Program-made: the position numbers and the translations under genes | The notes under the pieces: model-generated | Seen by the model: only the letters and a program-made list of their open reading frames with translations | Databases searched by the model: none | Told to the model about the DNA's origin: nothing | Source of the DNA: Bacillota bacterium | Lineage (GTDB): Bacteria; Bacillota; UBA4882; UBA8346 | Length of the DNA: 64,000 bases | NCBI GenBank assembly: GCA_023392595.1 | Contig: JAEVYU010000055.1 | Span: 1-64,000, forward strand | Direction of reading: 5' to 3' | Shown here: in pieces, positions 9,051 through 18,035 of the stretch | Layout of the letters: each line of letters begins with the position of its first letter | How positions within the stretch are numbered: the stretch's first letter is position 1

Positions 9051-9497
9051 ATGAGCGATATTGAAATTTCAGCATTTTCGGATGCTACTACGAAAACAAC
9101 CATTCAGGCCAATGGATTTTCATTGGTCGTTGATGAACCGCCTTTTTTTGGAGGCAACAATCTTGCTCCAAGCCCGGTTGAATACTTTTTGGCGGCAATT
9201 GCCGGTTGTATCAATGCGGCCGGAAAGTGGGTGGCCCGCGAACGGGGTATCGTCATTCATTCAATAGCGATTCATGTGAAGGGCACTATTGATTCCAGCC
9301 GTTTTTTTGGAAAACCAACCACGAAGAGAACTGGTTTTGAGAAGATCAAAGTGACGATAGAAATCGATTCTCCTGCGGGAAAGGATGAGGTGCATCAATG
9401 GCTTGAAGAAACCGTATCCCGTTGTCCGGTCATTGATAATGCGACTTTTCCAACCCATTTTGATATGGAAATAAAAAAAGTAACGGCGGAAAAATAG
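9051..9497 (+). CDS. OsmC/Ohr family protein
   Basis: A 148-residue protein of the OsmC fold. The family's catalytic cysteines are visible in AAIAGCINAAGKW and in SRCPVIDNAT, the usual two-Cys arrangement for thiol-dependent peroxide reduction. The ATG at 9051 is chosen over 9021 because GAGGA lies about 8 nt upstream and because the family begins near here. OsmC proteins reduce organic hydroperoxides or act on activated acyl groups. Lying between the transporter and an amidohydrolase, it may serve in the same catabolic route rather than general stress, but this is inference. Confidence 0.85.
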   Translation: MSDIEISAFSDATTKTTIQANGFSLVVDEPPFFGGNNLAPSPVEYFLAAIAGCINAAGKWVARERGIVIHSIAIHVKGTIDSSRFFGKPTTKRTGFEKIKVTIEIDSPAGKDEVHQWLEETVSRCPVIDNATFPTHFDMEIKKVTAEK

Positions 9498-9560
9498 CAA
9501 AAATTCATTTGTGATTGAAGAGGACAGACTAACAGACTATCGAGATTAAAGGAGTCAACG

Positions 9561-10739
9561 ATGGAAAAAAGCGATATTTCACCAAAGGTACAGGCCATTT
9601 GGGAAGAAATGATCGGATGGCGCAGGCATTTGCATCAATTTCCGGAACTATCTTTTCAAGAATATGAAACCAGTACCTTTGTGGAAGAAAAATTAAGGTC
9701 CTTTGGAAATATTGAAGTTTCCCGTCCGACACAGACCAGCGTGATGGGTATCGTCAAAGGAAAAACGCTGGGACGAATCATCGCCTTGAGGGCTGATATG
9801 GATGGGCTTCCTATTGAGGAAAAGAATGACCTTCCTTATGCCTCTCAAAACCCAGGCGTTATGCACGCCTGTGGACACGATGGACACACGGCGATTTTGT
9901 TGGCGACCGCTAAAATCATCAGCAATATGGCTCCGGAATTTTCAGGGGAAGTGCGTTTTTTGTTTCAACATGCGGAGGAATTACCTCCCGGAGGAGCGGC
10001 CGAGATGGTCAAAGCCGGAGTCATGGATGGGGTGGAAGAAGTTTATGGCCTGCATGTAACTTCAAACTACCCAACCTGTACATTTGGGGTGCGCGAAGGC
10101 CCTTTAACATCAGCAACCGATCGTTTTGATATTACTGTCAAGGGAAAAGGCGGCCATTCTGCCTTTCCGGAGATTTGCACCGATCCAATCGTAATTGGGG
10201 CCCAGATCATTACGGCTCTTCAACATATTGTCGCCAGACAAACGGCCGCGGTTGAACCTGTTGTATTGTCTGTTTGTATGGTCTCAGCGGGGCAGGCCTA
10301 TAACATTATTCCGGATGTAATACAAATTACTGGTTCTACCAGGACATTTGACCGGAAGATCCGGGAAGAGCTTCCGAAAAAGATGGAGCAAATTGTCAAA
10401 GGTATTACTTCATCTTATGGAGCAGGCTATGAATTCCTGTTTTCAAAAGGTTATGCGCCGGTGATGAATGATCATGATCTAACCCTAAAGGCCGAAAAAC
10501 TTTTAACGGATCATTTTGGGAAAGATCGAGTCAGCCATATCGGTCCGCTGATGCCGGGGGAAGATTTTTCAGCTTTTTCAGAACTTTGCCCGGGCTTTTT
10601 TGTGGAACTGGGGACTCGAAATGAGGAAAAAGGTTGTGATAAACCCCACCATAATTGTAATTATAAGCTGGATGAAGATGCTTTGCTTTATGGAGTTGAA
10701 TTTTTTACTTTTCTGATCCAAAACAGACTTTCATGGTAA
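9561..10739 (+). CDS. M20 family amidohydrolase (hippurate/N-acyl-amino-acid hydrolase-like)
   Basis: A 392-residue M20D enzyme with canonical motifs: RRHLHQFPELSFQE near the N-terminus, MHACGHDGHTAILL as metal site, QHAEELPPGGA with the catalytic Glu pair, and the C-terminal HHNCNYKLDEDALLYG ligand. It should cleave an N-acyl amino acid or similar conjugate in the cytoplasm. It follows the OsmC gene by about 60 nt with its own GGAGTC-type ribosome site. Together with the divergent M20 at 1784 it brackets the deaminase-transporter cluster. The two M20 proteins differ in sequence and probably in substrate. Confidence 0.9.
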   Translation: MEKSDISPKVQAIWEEMIGWRRHLHQFPELSFQEYETSTFVEEKLRSFGNIEVSRPTQTSVMGIVKGKTLGRIIALRADMDGLPIEEKNDLPYASQNPGVMHACGHDGHTAILLATAKIISNMAPEFSGEVRFLFQHAEELPPGGAAEMVKAGVMDGVEEVYGLHVTSNYPTCTFGVREGPLTSATDRFDITVKGKGGHSAFPEICTDPIVIGAQIITALQHIVARQTAAVEPVVLSVCMVSAGQAYNIIPDVIQITGSTRTFDRKIREELPKKMEQIVKGITSSYGAGYEFLFSKGYAPVMNDHDLTLKAEKLLTDHFGKDRVSHIGPLMPGEDFSAFSELCPGFFVELGTRNEEKGCDKPHHNCNYKLDEDALLYGVEFFTFLIQNRLSW

Positions 10740-10996
10740 ATCTTTTATCGAAACGTAAAGATATTTGGTAATGGTATTAGGGGCTGGTACACCGGTGATA
10801 CCAAGGTTCATCAGTTGATCATGAATCCGTTCGGGCGACCAGAGCGGATTTTCGTTATGAATACGTCTTATCGGGGCAATAATCTCCTGAGATATTGCAG
10901 GTCTGCCGTGGGGGGTTGATTTTGTGGCCCAATAAAAGCGAAATGCCGTACGATGCCAGCGAATGACTAGTGCACTACCAGAGGGTTTAAACCATC
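10734..10996 (-). pseudogene. transposase/integrase fragment
   Basis: Read on the minus strand, one frame gives KPSGSALVIRWHRTAFRFYW, then TPHGRPAISQEIIAPIRR and NPLWSPERIHDQLMNLGI. This is the HTH-like segment preceding the DDE core in integrase-type transposases (pattern WHR.GFRLYW...GRP...NPLWG.PRIHGEL..LGI). The frame opens after a stop and closes at 10731-10733, so neither the N-terminus nor the DDE domain is present: it is a dead fragment of about 85 codons. It abuts the end of the M20 gene, so an insertion and decay event happened here. Confidence 0.7.
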
Positions 10997-11125
10997 AAGG
11001 AACCCCCGTATGTTCCAGGAGAATCTTTTCGGGATTCTTTATGGATACTCTTTCATATATGATGGGCAGGAATCCTCAACTGCAATCATGAATATAACAT
11101 TATCACTGGAGAAGGACCAATTCAA

Positions 11126-12343
11126 ATGCCTATCAAAACATTTTCCTTGCTTGTCAAACCGGCCTCGGCTGATTGCAATCTGCATTGCGCTTATTGTTTT
11201 TACCTTAGCCGTCAATCTTTATATCCGGAGACCCGGCGGCATCAGATGTCCGATGAAATGCTGGGAAAAATGATCGCCGGTTTCATGGCAACCGAGCAGC
11301 CTCAATACGCCTTCGGATGGCAGGGTGGAGAGCCGTCCTTGATGGGGGTGGACTTTTTCCGCCGGGTCACTGCGTTGCAACAAAAGTATGGACATAAGGG
11401 CGCTGTGATAGCTAACGGATTACAAACCAACGCCACTTTGATTGATGATGAATTTGCCGAACATTTAGGCCAATATAATTTTCTGGTCGGAGTCAGCGTC
11501 GATGGTCCGGAGCCCGTACACGACCATTTCCGGAAAACTGTAAACGGACAAGGGACCCACGCCGCTGTTCTGAAGGGTATCGACTGTTTGAAACGGCATA
11601 AGGTTGAGTTTAATGCTTTGACAGTGGTGAATTCCTTTAATGTGCTCCATCCGCTGGAGATTTATCATTACTTATGCGATCAGGGGATTTATTATCACCA
11701 ATACATCCCGTGTGTGGAATTTGGGCCTGACGGACAACCATTGCCCTTTACCGTTAGCGCCAAACAATGGAGCCGTTTCTTATGTGAAATCTTTGATCAG
11801 TGGAGCCTCAAGGACAACCGCAGAGTATCCATCCGATTGTTTGACGGCATCTTAAATTTGATGGTGAATGGAAGTTATCATCTCTGCCACATGGGTGGCC
11901 ATTGCAGCCAGTATTTTGTGGTAGAGCATAACGGAGATGTCTATCCTTGCGATTTTTTTGTGGATGCCGGGCATAAACTTGGAAATGTCGGCGATAGCTC
12001 ATGGGAAGAATTGCTGGCTTCCCCCCAATATCAACAATTTGGGATGCAGAAGGCCGACTGGAATCCACGCTGCTCGACTTGTGAATATTTACGTTTTTGT
12101 TCAGGGGATTGTTTGAAGCATCGTTTTTATGGGGGGCAGGACCCGCATCAAATGAGTTGGTTATGTGAGGGCTGGCGGGAATTTTATGAATATGCCCTGC
12201 CCAGATTGGAACAATTGGCTTTAGCCATCCTCCGGGAAAGGTCCGGCTTGAATCAGCTTCCCCAGTGGAAGCCCGGCAGGAATGAACCTTGTTTTTGCGG
12301 CAGCGGGAGAAAATATAAAAAGTGTCACGGCGCTGGGAAATAA
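11126..12343 (+). CDS. anaerobic sulfatase-maturating enzyme (radical SAM/SPASM)
   Basis: A 405-residue radical-SAM enzyme that oxidises the active-site cysteine of sulfatases to formylglycine without oxygen. The CxxxCxxC motif is C17-NLH-C21-AY-C24, followed by QGGEPSLMG, and the SPASM auxiliary clusters are visible as CSTCEYLRFCSGDC plus VYPCDFF. The last 22 residues form a SEC-C-like zinc motif (GRNEPCFCGSGRKYKKCHG), an addition to the usual 370-residue enzyme. Start at 11126 follows GGAGAAGGA. Three sulfatases with cysteine-type motifs at 21.6-26.1 kb are its obvious clients; it is not in their operon. Confidence 0.92.
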   Translation: MPIKTFSLLVKPASADCNLHCAYCFYLSRQSLYPETRRHQMSDEMLGKMIAGFMATEQPQYAFGWQGGEPSLMGVDFFRRVTALQQKYGHKGAVIANGLQTNATLIDDEFAEHLGQYNFLVGVSVDGPEPVHDHFRKTVNGQGTHAAVLKGIDCLKRHKVEFNALTVVNSFNVLHPLEIYHYLCDQGIYYHQYIPCVEFGPDGQPLPFTVSAKQWSRFLCEIFDQWSLKDNRRVSIRLFDGILNLMVNGSYHLCHMGGHCSQYFVVEHNGDVYPCDFFVDAGHKLGNVGDSSWEELLASPQYQQFGMQKADWNPRCSTCEYLRFCSGDCLKHRFYGGQDPHQMSWLCEGWREFYEYALPRLEQLALAILRERSGLNQLPQWKPGRNEPCFCGSGRKYKKCHGAGK

Positions 12344-12523
12344 CCTATCCTATGACTTTCCATGATAAGGATGATACACCAGAAGACAATTTTTTAAGCA
12401 AAATAACCAATATTTTATGAATCCTTCATTTTGAAGAAATTTCAGGCACTCAAAAAAACAATATTAAAAGAACTTCCGCCAAATTTTCCTGTTACGCTTA
12501 ATTATCGGGTAGCTTAAAATTAT

Positions 12524-12548
12524 TTAAAAACAATTAAATTGTTTTTAA
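12524..12548 (+). terminator. AT-rich stem-loop after the maturase gene
   Basis: TTAAAAACAAT (12524-12534), a 3-nt loop and ATTGTTTTTAA (12538-12548) form a perfect 11-bp stem whose 3' arm contains a T-run. Confidence 0.45.
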
Positions 12549-12601
12549 GCTTTAAATTTTGCTTGTAATGGCTGGAACTTTCCTCCGCCATTGATTAAAT
12601 T

Positions 12602-12630
12602 AGGGCTCCCTTAGGGGGAGCTTTAATTTT
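12602..12630 (+). terminator. probable Rho-independent terminator
   Basis: A GC-rich stem, GCTCCC (12605-12610) with GGGAGC (12616-12621), extended by G-T pairs and followed by TTTAATTTT. Confidence 0.5.
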
Positions 12631-12685
12631 AGTTTAAGATCCAGTAAGGATCGTACATAAATTTTGACGCATTTTTAAAAGCACC

Positions 12686-12774
12686 CTCAGCCAACGGGTT
12701 CCGACCAATATTTTTCCGGGGAGCAAGGATGGACCCGAACGGTGGCGCGGTAGCGGTGGCCCCGTTGGACTGAG
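12686..12774 (+). ncRNA. candidate structured leader RNA upstream of chemoreceptor
   Basis: A long-range closing helix: CTCAG+CCAACGGG (12686-12698) pairs with CCCGTTGG (12761-12768) and CTGAG (12770-12774) with one bulged A, 13 bp in all. The 62-nt interior is G/C rich with a GGT-TCCG-ACC mini-hairpin and repeated GGTGGC/GGTAGCGG tracts. It lies 65 nt before the MCP start and after two terminators, so it is probably a 5' leader. It does not match the class I or II cyclic-di-GMP riboswitch consensus as I know them. Function is inference. Confidence 0.4.
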
Positions 12775-12838
12775 TATCTAAAGACAGTTGGATTGAATGG
12801 TATAGGTCGAAAATATTAACCAGGGAGGAAAGATCAAA

Positions 12839-14218
12839 GTGACAGCTAAGCAGACATCGGTTGGAACCAAAATCTATATTGGTTTTGGGATCATGTTAGT
12901 GTTGGTGGTGATCGTTATCGCGGTGGCATTAAGCAATATGGTGGATACCCGGACCCGGATGAGTAAAATCATCAATGAAAACAATGCCAAACTGGAATTG
13001 GCCAACAACATTTTGGACAAATTACAGCATCAATTAAGTCTGGTGAGAATGTCCAGTAATTATCAGGAAATGTTAAGTTTATTGGACGATCAGGACGATT
13101 CGGAAGCGGTGAAAGAATATATCCGGACTTGTATGGGAATGAATAACGCTCAAGAAACCGCAGCCAAAAATTCATTTAAAAACGCAGTAGTAATGTTGAG
13201 CATCTTTGGGATCATTGCATTTGTTTTAGGAATCGGTTTGACGTTATTCATCACTCGTAGTATTACTTTACCGATAAGGAAAATATCCGGCGCTTTGAAA
13301 GAAGGCGCCCGGCAATTGGCTGGCGCTTCCCATCAATTATCGGCATCCGCCGACCAACTATCCCAAGGCAGCAGTGAACAGGCGGCAAGCATTGAAGAAA
13401 CTTCATCCACCTTACAGGAAGCCGCTTCCATGATGGTTCAAACGACAACCAATACGAAACAGGCAGCCCAATTGTCCGTGCAGGCCAAAGAATCGGCAGA
13501 CAAAGGTAATGTCGATATGCGGGAGATGATGGACTCTATCCAGGAAATTAAGAACTTCAGCGATCAGATTGCCAAGATTATTAAAGTGATTGACGATATA
13601 GCGTTCCAGACCAATATTTTGGCCTTGAATGCCGCGATTGAGGCAGCCAGGGCTGGAGAAGCCGGAATGGGTTTTGCGGTGGTTGCTGAAGAAGTAAGAA
13701 ATTTGGCCGGGAGGAGCGCCCAGGCGGCCAAGGACACCACAGCCATTATTGAAACCAATATTGAATTATCAACCAAGGGTGTAACCGTAGCCGAGAAAGT
13801 CCGCGAGTCTCTGGATGCAATCACTCTTCAAGCCAAAAAGGTGAGTGAGCTAATGGAAGAAATCGCTGCCGCCAGCCAGGAACAATCGCAAGGCATGACT
13901 CAGGTTAATAAAACCTTGGTTCAAGTGGAAACAGTGACGCAGCATAATGCGGCCAGCGCTGAAGAAAGCGTATACGCAGCTCAGACACTAAATATTCAAG
14001 CGGGTAACATGCACAAAATCGTACTTCAGCTTTCGGCGCTGGTGAACGGGAAAGCAGGGTCTTTAAAGTCGGAGATGAAAACAATCGCTGTAGCCGGAGA
14101 AAACGATTTGGAGCTCCAGCAACCGGCCGAAAATGCGGTATTGCCGGATAAATCAAAGACGAAGATTGTGACGCCGGAGGATGTGATTCCGCTAACGAAC
14201 GATCACTCCAAATTTTAA
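12839..14218 (+). CDS. methyl-accepting chemotaxis protein with short sensor domain
   Basis: A 459-residue chemoreceptor. TM1 is about residues 9-30 and TM2 about 118-142 (VVMLSIFGIIAFVLGIGLTL), leaving a sensor region of only about 85 residues, shorter than a normal four-helix bundle. The long cytoplasmic coiled coil carries the conserved hairpin tip FQTNILALNAAIEAARAGE. Translation starts at GTG 12839 behind GGGAGGAAA. The C-terminus is acidic and lacks a clear CheR-binding pentapeptide. The leader carries a possible structured RNA. The ligand is unknown; a truncated sensor may respond through another protein. Confidence 0.9.
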   Translation: MTAKQTSVGTKIYIGFGIMLVLVVIVIAVALSNMVDTRTRMSKIINENNAKLELANNILDKLQHQLSLVRMSSNYQEMLSLLDDQDDSEAVKEYIRTCMGMNNAQETAAKNSFKNAVVMLSIFGIIAFVLGIGLTLFITRSITLPIRKISGALKEGARQLAGASHQLSASADQLSQGSSEQAASIEETSSTLQEAASMMVQTTTNTKQAAQLSVQAKESADKGNVDMREMMDSIQEIKNFSDQIAKIIKVIDDIAFQTNILALNAAIEAARAGEAGMGFAVVAEEVRNLAGRSAQAAKDTTAIIETNIELSTKGVTVAEKVRESLDAITLQAKKVSELMEEIAAASQEQSQGMTQVNKTLVQVETVTQHNAASAEESVYAAQTLNIQAGNMHKIVLQLSALVNGKAGSLKSEMKTIAVAGENDLELQQPAENAVLPDKSKTKIVTPEDVIPLTNDHSKF

Positions 14219-14260
14219 AACCCATAGGGTATTTAACCCAAGGAAAGGAACTTAAAAGTT

Positions 14261-14569
14261 ATGTCCCACGATAATCCGTATTCTCGTTTTAATCCGGAAG
14301 AGCTGATTCTACGCGATGTTTTGGCGGCGGATCGGACCATTTTGGCCAATGAAAGAACCTTTTTGGCTTATATTCGTACAGCACTGACGTTTTTTGTAAC
14401 GGGCATTACCTTTATCAAATTTTTTGGCCATATCATACTGGAAATTATCGGCTATCTATTTATTCCCATTGCTTTGTTTATATTTGTAATCGGCTTGGTC
14501 CGGTATGTAAAGATTTATAGAGTTATATCCAAGATTCATCAAGGTGAAAAAACCGATAGTGCATCATAA
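14261..14569 (+). CDS. DUF202/YidH-family membrane protein
   Basis: A 102-residue protein with the DUF202 signature LANERTFLAYIRTALTFFVTG (N-terminal amphipathic part followed by TM1) and a second membrane helix (EIIGYLFIPIALFIFVIGLV). Function of the family is not established. It follows the chemoreceptor by about 40 nt with AAGGAAAGG as ribosome site and may be cotranscribed. Confidence 0.85.
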   Translation: MSHDNPYSRFNPEELILRDVLAADRTILANERTFLAYIRTALTFFVTGITFIKFFGHIILEIIGYLFIPIALFIFVIGLVRYVKIYRVISKIHQGEKTDSAS

Positions 14570-14637
14570 GATTGTCAAATCCAATGGGCAGCAAAAGGCT
14601 AGCAGTTAAATATTGAATTGTCCTTGCGTAAATCATA

Positions 14638-16227
14638 TTAAACGGTCGGGAGATTAATTTTTTTAATGTTTATCAACGATTTCCGATATTCGGAAGGGGT
14701 CATTCCGACCGTTTTTTTGAAAACCTGTCCAAAATAACTGTAATCGGTATAACCTACTTTAGTGGAGACAATACTGACGTTATATTCCGGGTTTTTTAAC
14801 AATTCTTTCGCTCGATTTATGCGCAGCTTCATCAGATAATCATTGAAGTTTTCAGCGGTATGCTTTTTGAAAAGCTTACAAAGATAGCTTTTGTCGATGT
14901 AAAAAAATTTGGAAACCGATTCCAAAGAGATGTTTTGGTCAAAATTTTGATGGAGATATTTTAGCACCCGGGTTACGATTAAATTATTTTTGGTTTGAAT
15001 ATGTTGATCTAAAAATTGTTCCAGATCGGCCAATATTTTATCGAAGGTAAACACCAGTTCCGCATAGTCCTTTGAGTTCTCCATATTTTTAAGGTATTCG
15101 AATTTCTTTTGGTTCATCTCTTCCAAATCAAAACCCATTTCAAGAAATTTATAAATGATTAAATAGCAAACCTCTGAAAAAATCTTTTTTAAAAAGTAGG
15201 GTTCGATATATTTCCCCTGGGAAATCTGATCTTCTACCCAATTCTCCACTACGACTTTAAGTTTGCTAAAATCGAATTGTTCGACTAAGGCATGTAAGGT
15301 CTGGAAATCAAATTCAATGGCATGGATAATTCTTTGAAAAGATGATACCTTCGCAAACTGATTCAGAGGAAGGTAAAAACAATGCGATACTTTCTCAATC
15401 AAATCCTGAAAGACCTCCCGGATCAAAGGGTAGCCGTCAAAGCTTTCACTGAGGAGAATTTGACAATTTATTGAGAATGCTGAATGGATTGCGGAAATGA
15501 TTTTGGGGCATATTTCCTCCATGGATGGCTCATCTTTAGAAACCGGCGGATTCAAAATGGTGATACTTACATTGGAGTCGTAGAAAAAACTGACTGGATG
15601 AAAAGAGAGGCCGATGGCTGCGTTGATAGTTGCGATCAAGGATGGGCAAGCCTCGCTTTTTTGAACCGGATCGGTAGCCCGGTAGACAATAGCCAATATG
15701 GTTAAGTTGGACTCTTTCAATTGAATATTGTATTGGGAAAAGTTTGCCTGAATATCAGCTAAAGATAGACGAGGCTCACCCAATAAATCGGTCAGAAAGT
15801 TATTGCGGAGTTCTCCATGATAGGTGTCGGCCTTGTTGGTGTTTTTCATTCCATCCTGGAGGGAACTTGCTTTTTGTAAAACTTTCAGTAAATCCGTGGA
15901 ATTCATTTTCGGTTTCAAAACATAATCTAAAGCGCCAAGACATAGGGTTTCCCGGACATAGTTAAAATCATCATAACTGCTGAGTATGATAACTTGAATA
16001 AACGGGTAATCCCTCTTAATGAGTTTGGTCAATTCGATCCCATCCATCACGGGCATTTTGATATCCGTGACCACAATGTCCGGAGACTTTTTGGCGATAA
16101 TCTCCAAAGCTTCTTTACCGTTGGCGCTTTCTCCCACAATCTGAAACCCGTGGGCAGGCCAATCCGTCATATGGATAAACCCTTGGCGCAATAAACTTTC
16201 GTCATCAACGATTAACAGCTTGATCAT
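14638..16227 (-). CDS. YesN-type response regulator with AraC DNA-binding domain
   Basis: A 529-residue regulator: N-terminal receiver domain (residues 1-120, phospho-acceptor Asp in DIVVTDIKMPVMDG near residue 54), a long central region, and a C-terminal AraC double helix-turn-helix (from about residue 420, with FNDYLMKLRINRAKELL and VGYTDYSYFGQVFKK). It overlaps the kinase gene by 4 nt and is encoded after it, so the two are translationally coupled. It should activate the divergent sugar ABC/sulfatase operon from 18435 when the kinase detects an extracellular ligand, as in YesMN systems. Confidence 0.92.
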   Translation of the reverse strand: MIKLLIVDDESLLRQGFIHMTDWPAHGFQIVGESANGKEALEIIAKKSPDIVVTDIKMPVMDGIELTKLIKRDYPFIQVIILSSYDDFNYVRETLCLGALDYVLKPKMNSTDLLKVLQKASSLQDGMKNTNKADTYHGELRNNFLTDLLGEPRLSLADIQANFSQYNIQLKESNLTILAIVYRATDPVQKSEACPSLIATINAAIGLSFHPVSFFYDSNVSITILNPPVSKDEPSMEEICPKIISAIHSAFSINCQILLSESFDGYPLIREVFQDLIEKVSHCFYLPLNQFAKVSSFQRIIHAIEFDFQTLHALVEQFDFSKLKVVVENWVEDQISQGKYIEPYFLKKIFSEVCYLIIYKFLEMGFDLEEMNQKKFEYLKNMENSKDYAELVFTFDKILADLEQFLDQHIQTKNNLIVTRVLKYLHQNFDQNISLESVSKFFYIDKSYLCKLFKKHTAENFNDYLMKLRINRAKELLKNPEYNVSIVSTKVGYTDYSYFGQVFKKTVGMTPSEYRKSLINIKKINLPTV

Positions 16228-18035
16228 TGTGAAACCTCCGTTTTACCGTTATCCCATATTTGAGGAAGAGTTATGATTACGGATGTCCCCACGTTAGGCT
16301 CACTGTGGATTCTTAATCCGTATTGCGGGCCAAAATAAAGTTGAATCCGTTCAAGCACATTCTTCACGCCAATACCGCTGAAACGCCGTGAAATGATCTG
16401 GGAATCATCGGTTAACAAATCCTCGACGGTACTCTGATCCATTCCAATGCCGTCATCCAAGACTTCAATTTGAATATCATTCCCGATAGAGGTGCAATAG
16501 ATGGAAACCGTTCCCCAGACGCTACCTGACTGGGATTGATCTTTGGGCTCAAATCCATGGAAGATGGAATTTTCGATAAATGGCTGCAATAAAAGTTTGG
16601 GTATCCGGCAACCTTGCAACGGTTTGGGTATTTGAATATTGAGCCGTATAGTCCGGCTGGAGCGGATCTCCTGGATATAAATATAGTCTTGGATACAGCG
16701 CAATTCTGCCTTCAGGGTGATGAATTCCTCCTTTTGCGAGATGGTTTGCTCCAACAAGTTGATTAAAGCATTGATGGTGGGTTCAATGAATTCCGTTCTT
16801 CCGGTCCATATCAAACATTTAATGGAGTTAAGGGTATTATAGAGAAAATGAGGTTTAATTTGCATTTGCAGGGCATGTAATTCAGTCTTCCGTTTTTCGT
16901 CGTGTTCCTTGATTAAATTATGAATGGTTTCTTCCAATTCAGTGATAATGTTATCATATTCCTTGCTTAAAACGGCAATCTCGTCCGTGATGGTGTTATC
17001 CTTATCCGATAAAGAAGCGCTTTTTTGAGAATAACGCTGGATGCGACGGGTTAGATTGATTAAGGGTATGGAGATTTTACGGGAGATTATTACTGCCAGG
17101 ATAATCGAAAAGGTAATAAGCACCAGAGAGATTATAAAAATTTTGAAGCTCAATATATTGATATCCCTGGATATGCTCGTTAATGGGACCATGTTTAAAA
17201 TAGTCCAACCGGCCTTTTCGATATTTTGATAAATGCATAAATATTTGATAGGGCCGATTTTGATGATTTGGTGGCTGTTAATGGGGCCTTTTAAAAGTTT
17301 TTCAAAAGGTTGCAAATCGATCCGCTTTCCCACCCATTTCCGGTCCGAATCGGAGATAACATTTCCGGATGAGTCGAAAATGATAAAGGAACTTTCATTA
17401 TCCAGGGAGTCCTTGTAAATGTCATATAAATAGGATTCATCAATACTCAGAAGAAGCAATCCATAACGATTCGCTGAATAAGGGTCATGTAAGGTCTTTA
17501 CTGCAGTGAAGACCTTTTTGTTTTTATTGATAAAACTTTGCTGGGTACTCCGCCAAAATATTTTTCGTTGATCTTTTTCAGCTTTTTTAAACCAATCATA
17601 TTGCTGAATATTACTGAAATTAAGATTACTTTCGCCATCAGGACTATAAACGTCGCCATTAACACCCAGTAGGAGCGTTTCATTTTTAAGCCAATCATAC
17701 GCAAAGGAATATTTTCTGATTTGCGATTCTACGGTATCAATATTTTTTAAACGGGTGAAGGAATCTTGGTCGTTATTGGTTAGGTATGTTTTGAGCAAGA
17801 TGTTACGATCAAACAGGCTCACAACGGCAATAACCTGGTCGACCAACATTTCGATATTTTTTTTAACTTGGATTAAAGTATTGCTATTGGCTTTGCGTAT
17901 ATAGGTGTTAATTATATTTTCAGAAGCGAAAAATGATAAGAGGCCAATTAAAGACATGGAGAAAATCAATATTAAATTCGATATCAACAGTTTTCCAAAG
18001 ATGCTTTTGGGTATTTCAAACAGTTTCTTGTGCAT
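16224..18035 (-). CDS. YesM-type sensor histidine kinase
   Basis: A 603-residue membrane kinase. TM1 is about residues 13-33, an extracellular Cache-like sensor spans about 35-295, TM2 about 297-318, then HAMP, the His_kinase domain with phospho-acceptor in QMQIKPHFLYNTLNSIK and an HATPase domain (NSIFHGFEP, DDGIGMD, GIGVKNVLERI). This is the standard arrangement of sugar-responsive kinases paired with AraC-type regulators. It reads divergently from the sugar transporter gene at 18435, separated by 399 bp. Confidence 0.92.
   Translation of the reverse strand: MHKKLFEIPKSIFGKLLISNLILIFSMSLIGLLSFFASENIINTYIRKANSNTLIQVKKNIEMLVDQVIAVVSLFDRNILLKTYLTNNDQDSFTRLKNIDTVESQIRKYSFAYDWLKNETLLLGVNGDVYSPDGESNLNFSNIQQYDWFKKAEKDQRKIFWRSTQQSFINKNKKVFTAVKTLHDPYSANRYGLLLLSIDESYLYDIYKDSLDNESSFIIFDSSGNVISDSDRKWVGKRIDLQPFEKLLKGPINSHQIIKIGPIKYLCIYQNIEKAGWTILNMVPLTSISRDINILSFKIFIISLVLITFSIILAVIISRKISIPLINLTRRIQRYSQKSASLSDKDNTITDEIAVLSKEYDNIITELEETIHNLIKEHDEKRKTELHALQMQIKPHFLYNTLNSIKCLIWTGRTEFIEPTINALINLLEQTISQKEEFITLKAELRCIQDYIYIQEIRSSRTIRLNIQIPKPLQGCRIPKLLLQPFIENSIFHGFEPKDQSQSGSVWGTVSIYCTSIGNDIQIEVLDDGIGMDQSTVEDLLTDDSQIISRRFSGIGVKNVLERIQLYFGPQYGLRIHSEPNVGTSVIITLPQIWDNGKTEVSQ

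Noticed and set aside
11010..11273. ORF of 87 codons overlapping the maturase start
   Set aside because: Runs out of frame through the maturase N-terminus and has no family resemblance.
12686..12774. Cyclic-di-GMP riboswitch before the MCP
   Set aside because: The conserved core sequences of classes I and II are not present; kept only as an unidentified structure.
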